Source: Planococcus sp. (in: firmicutes)
GTDB lineage: Bacteria; Bacillota; Bacilli; Bacillales_A; Planococcaceae
Direction: 5' to 3'
DNA: 5,800 bases
NCBI GenBank assembly: GCA_030147225.1
Contig: JASLAI010000288.1
Span: 1-5,800, forward strand
Below, one piece after another: positions 5,514-5,800 of this stretch. Positions within the stretch are counted from its first letter, which is position 1; every line of letters begins with the position of its first letter. Below the pieces are notes generated by a model that worked only from the letters and a program-made list of their open reading frames with translations, was not told the origin of the DNA and did no database searches. The translations under genes and the position numbers were made by a program.

Positions 5514-5800
5514 GTGGCTTACCAAATTAGAAAAGCGGCTGTAATCGGTTCAGGTGTAATGGGTTCAGGAATTGCAGCGCACCTTGCAAATATAGGAATC
5601 CCTGTATTATTGCTTGATATTGTCCCACGTGAACTATTAAAAGACGAACAGGCAAAAGGCTTGTCGCTTGAGGACAAAGGGGTGCGCAATCGAATTGCAG
5701 CCGGATCTATACAGAAACTGCTCAAACAGAAACCTGCTCCATTAACTGCAAAAAAGAACCTGCAATTGATCACGCCAGGAAACCTGGAAGACGATCTTGA
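5514..5800 (+). CDS. fadN: FadN, 3-hydroxyacyl-CoA dehydrogenase/enoyl-CoA hydratase (5' part, cut by window end)
   Basis: N-terminal 95 codons of the bifunctional beta-oxidation enzyme that hydrates enoyl-CoA and oxidises 3-hydroxyacyl-CoA with NAD in the cytoplasm. The GTG start lies seven bases after AAGGAGGG (5499-5506). The protein opens with a Rossmann NAD-binding strand, [20 protein letters not shown] (5-24), containing GxGxxGxG (G12, G14, G17, G19). Asp35 at the end of LLLDIVP (32-38) is the expected NAD ribose ligand. Further on, [20 protein letters not shown] (71-90) matches Bacillus subtilis FadN as I recall it. That protein is about 790 residues, so most of this gene lies beyond the window. 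In Bacillus it leads the fadN-fadA-fadE operon, and the FadR operator directly upstream agrees with this. No frameshift or stop is seen in the visible part. Confidence 0.95.
   Translation, partial: MAYQIRKAAVIGSGVMGSGIAAHLANIGIPVLLLDIVPRELLKDEQAKGLSLEDKGVRNRIAAGSIQKLLKQKPAPLTAKKNLQLITPGNLEDDL

Overview
The window looks like chromosomal DNA from a low-GC Gram-positive bacterium of the order Bacillales. The evidence is strong AAGGAGG-type ribosome binding sites, T-tailed hairpin terminators, a YpcP-type standalone 5'-3' exonuclease, an RsbR-type STAS protein, an OpuD-like betaine transporter and a fadN start behind a textbook Bacillus-type FadR operator. A Planococcaceae or related genus is my guess and is not proven by the sequence.

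Layout. Bases 1-237 hold no convincing gene but end in a good sigma-A promoter. This drives a secreted lipoprotein with a SurA-type chaperone core (238-1023), which closes with its own terminator. A 379-base gap (1024-1402) follows. It holds a sigma-B-like promoter, a sigma-A-like promoter and a leader with two substantial tandem hairpins, and leads into a BCCT-family osmolyte transporter (1403-2899) with a strong terminator. Next is a 5'-3' exonuclease of the YpcP type (2978-3877). Its 3' end overlaps a convergent gene for a C39-like cysteine peptidase (3855-4370, minus), and its apparent terminator lies inside that gene. The peptidase sits 31 bases behind a STAS-domain protein (4402-4866, minus), so the two probably share a transcript. 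A CPDC thioredoxin-like protein (4982-5302, minus) has its own terminator and promoter. It is divergent from fadN (5514 onward, cut by the window end), the 3-hydroxyacyl-CoA dehydrogenase/enoyl-CoA hydratase of fatty-acid beta-oxidation.

How the genes relate. These are mostly independent housekeeping and stress units rather than one system. The loose theme is stress and envelope homeostasis: an extracytoplasmic chaperone, a betaine importer with a putative general-stress promoter, an RsbR-like STAS protein (a family that feeds the sigma-B stressosome) and a thioredoxin. The least explained element is the structured, dual-promoter leader of the BCCT gene. I see no CRISPR array, insertion sequence, prophage, tRNA or rRNA.
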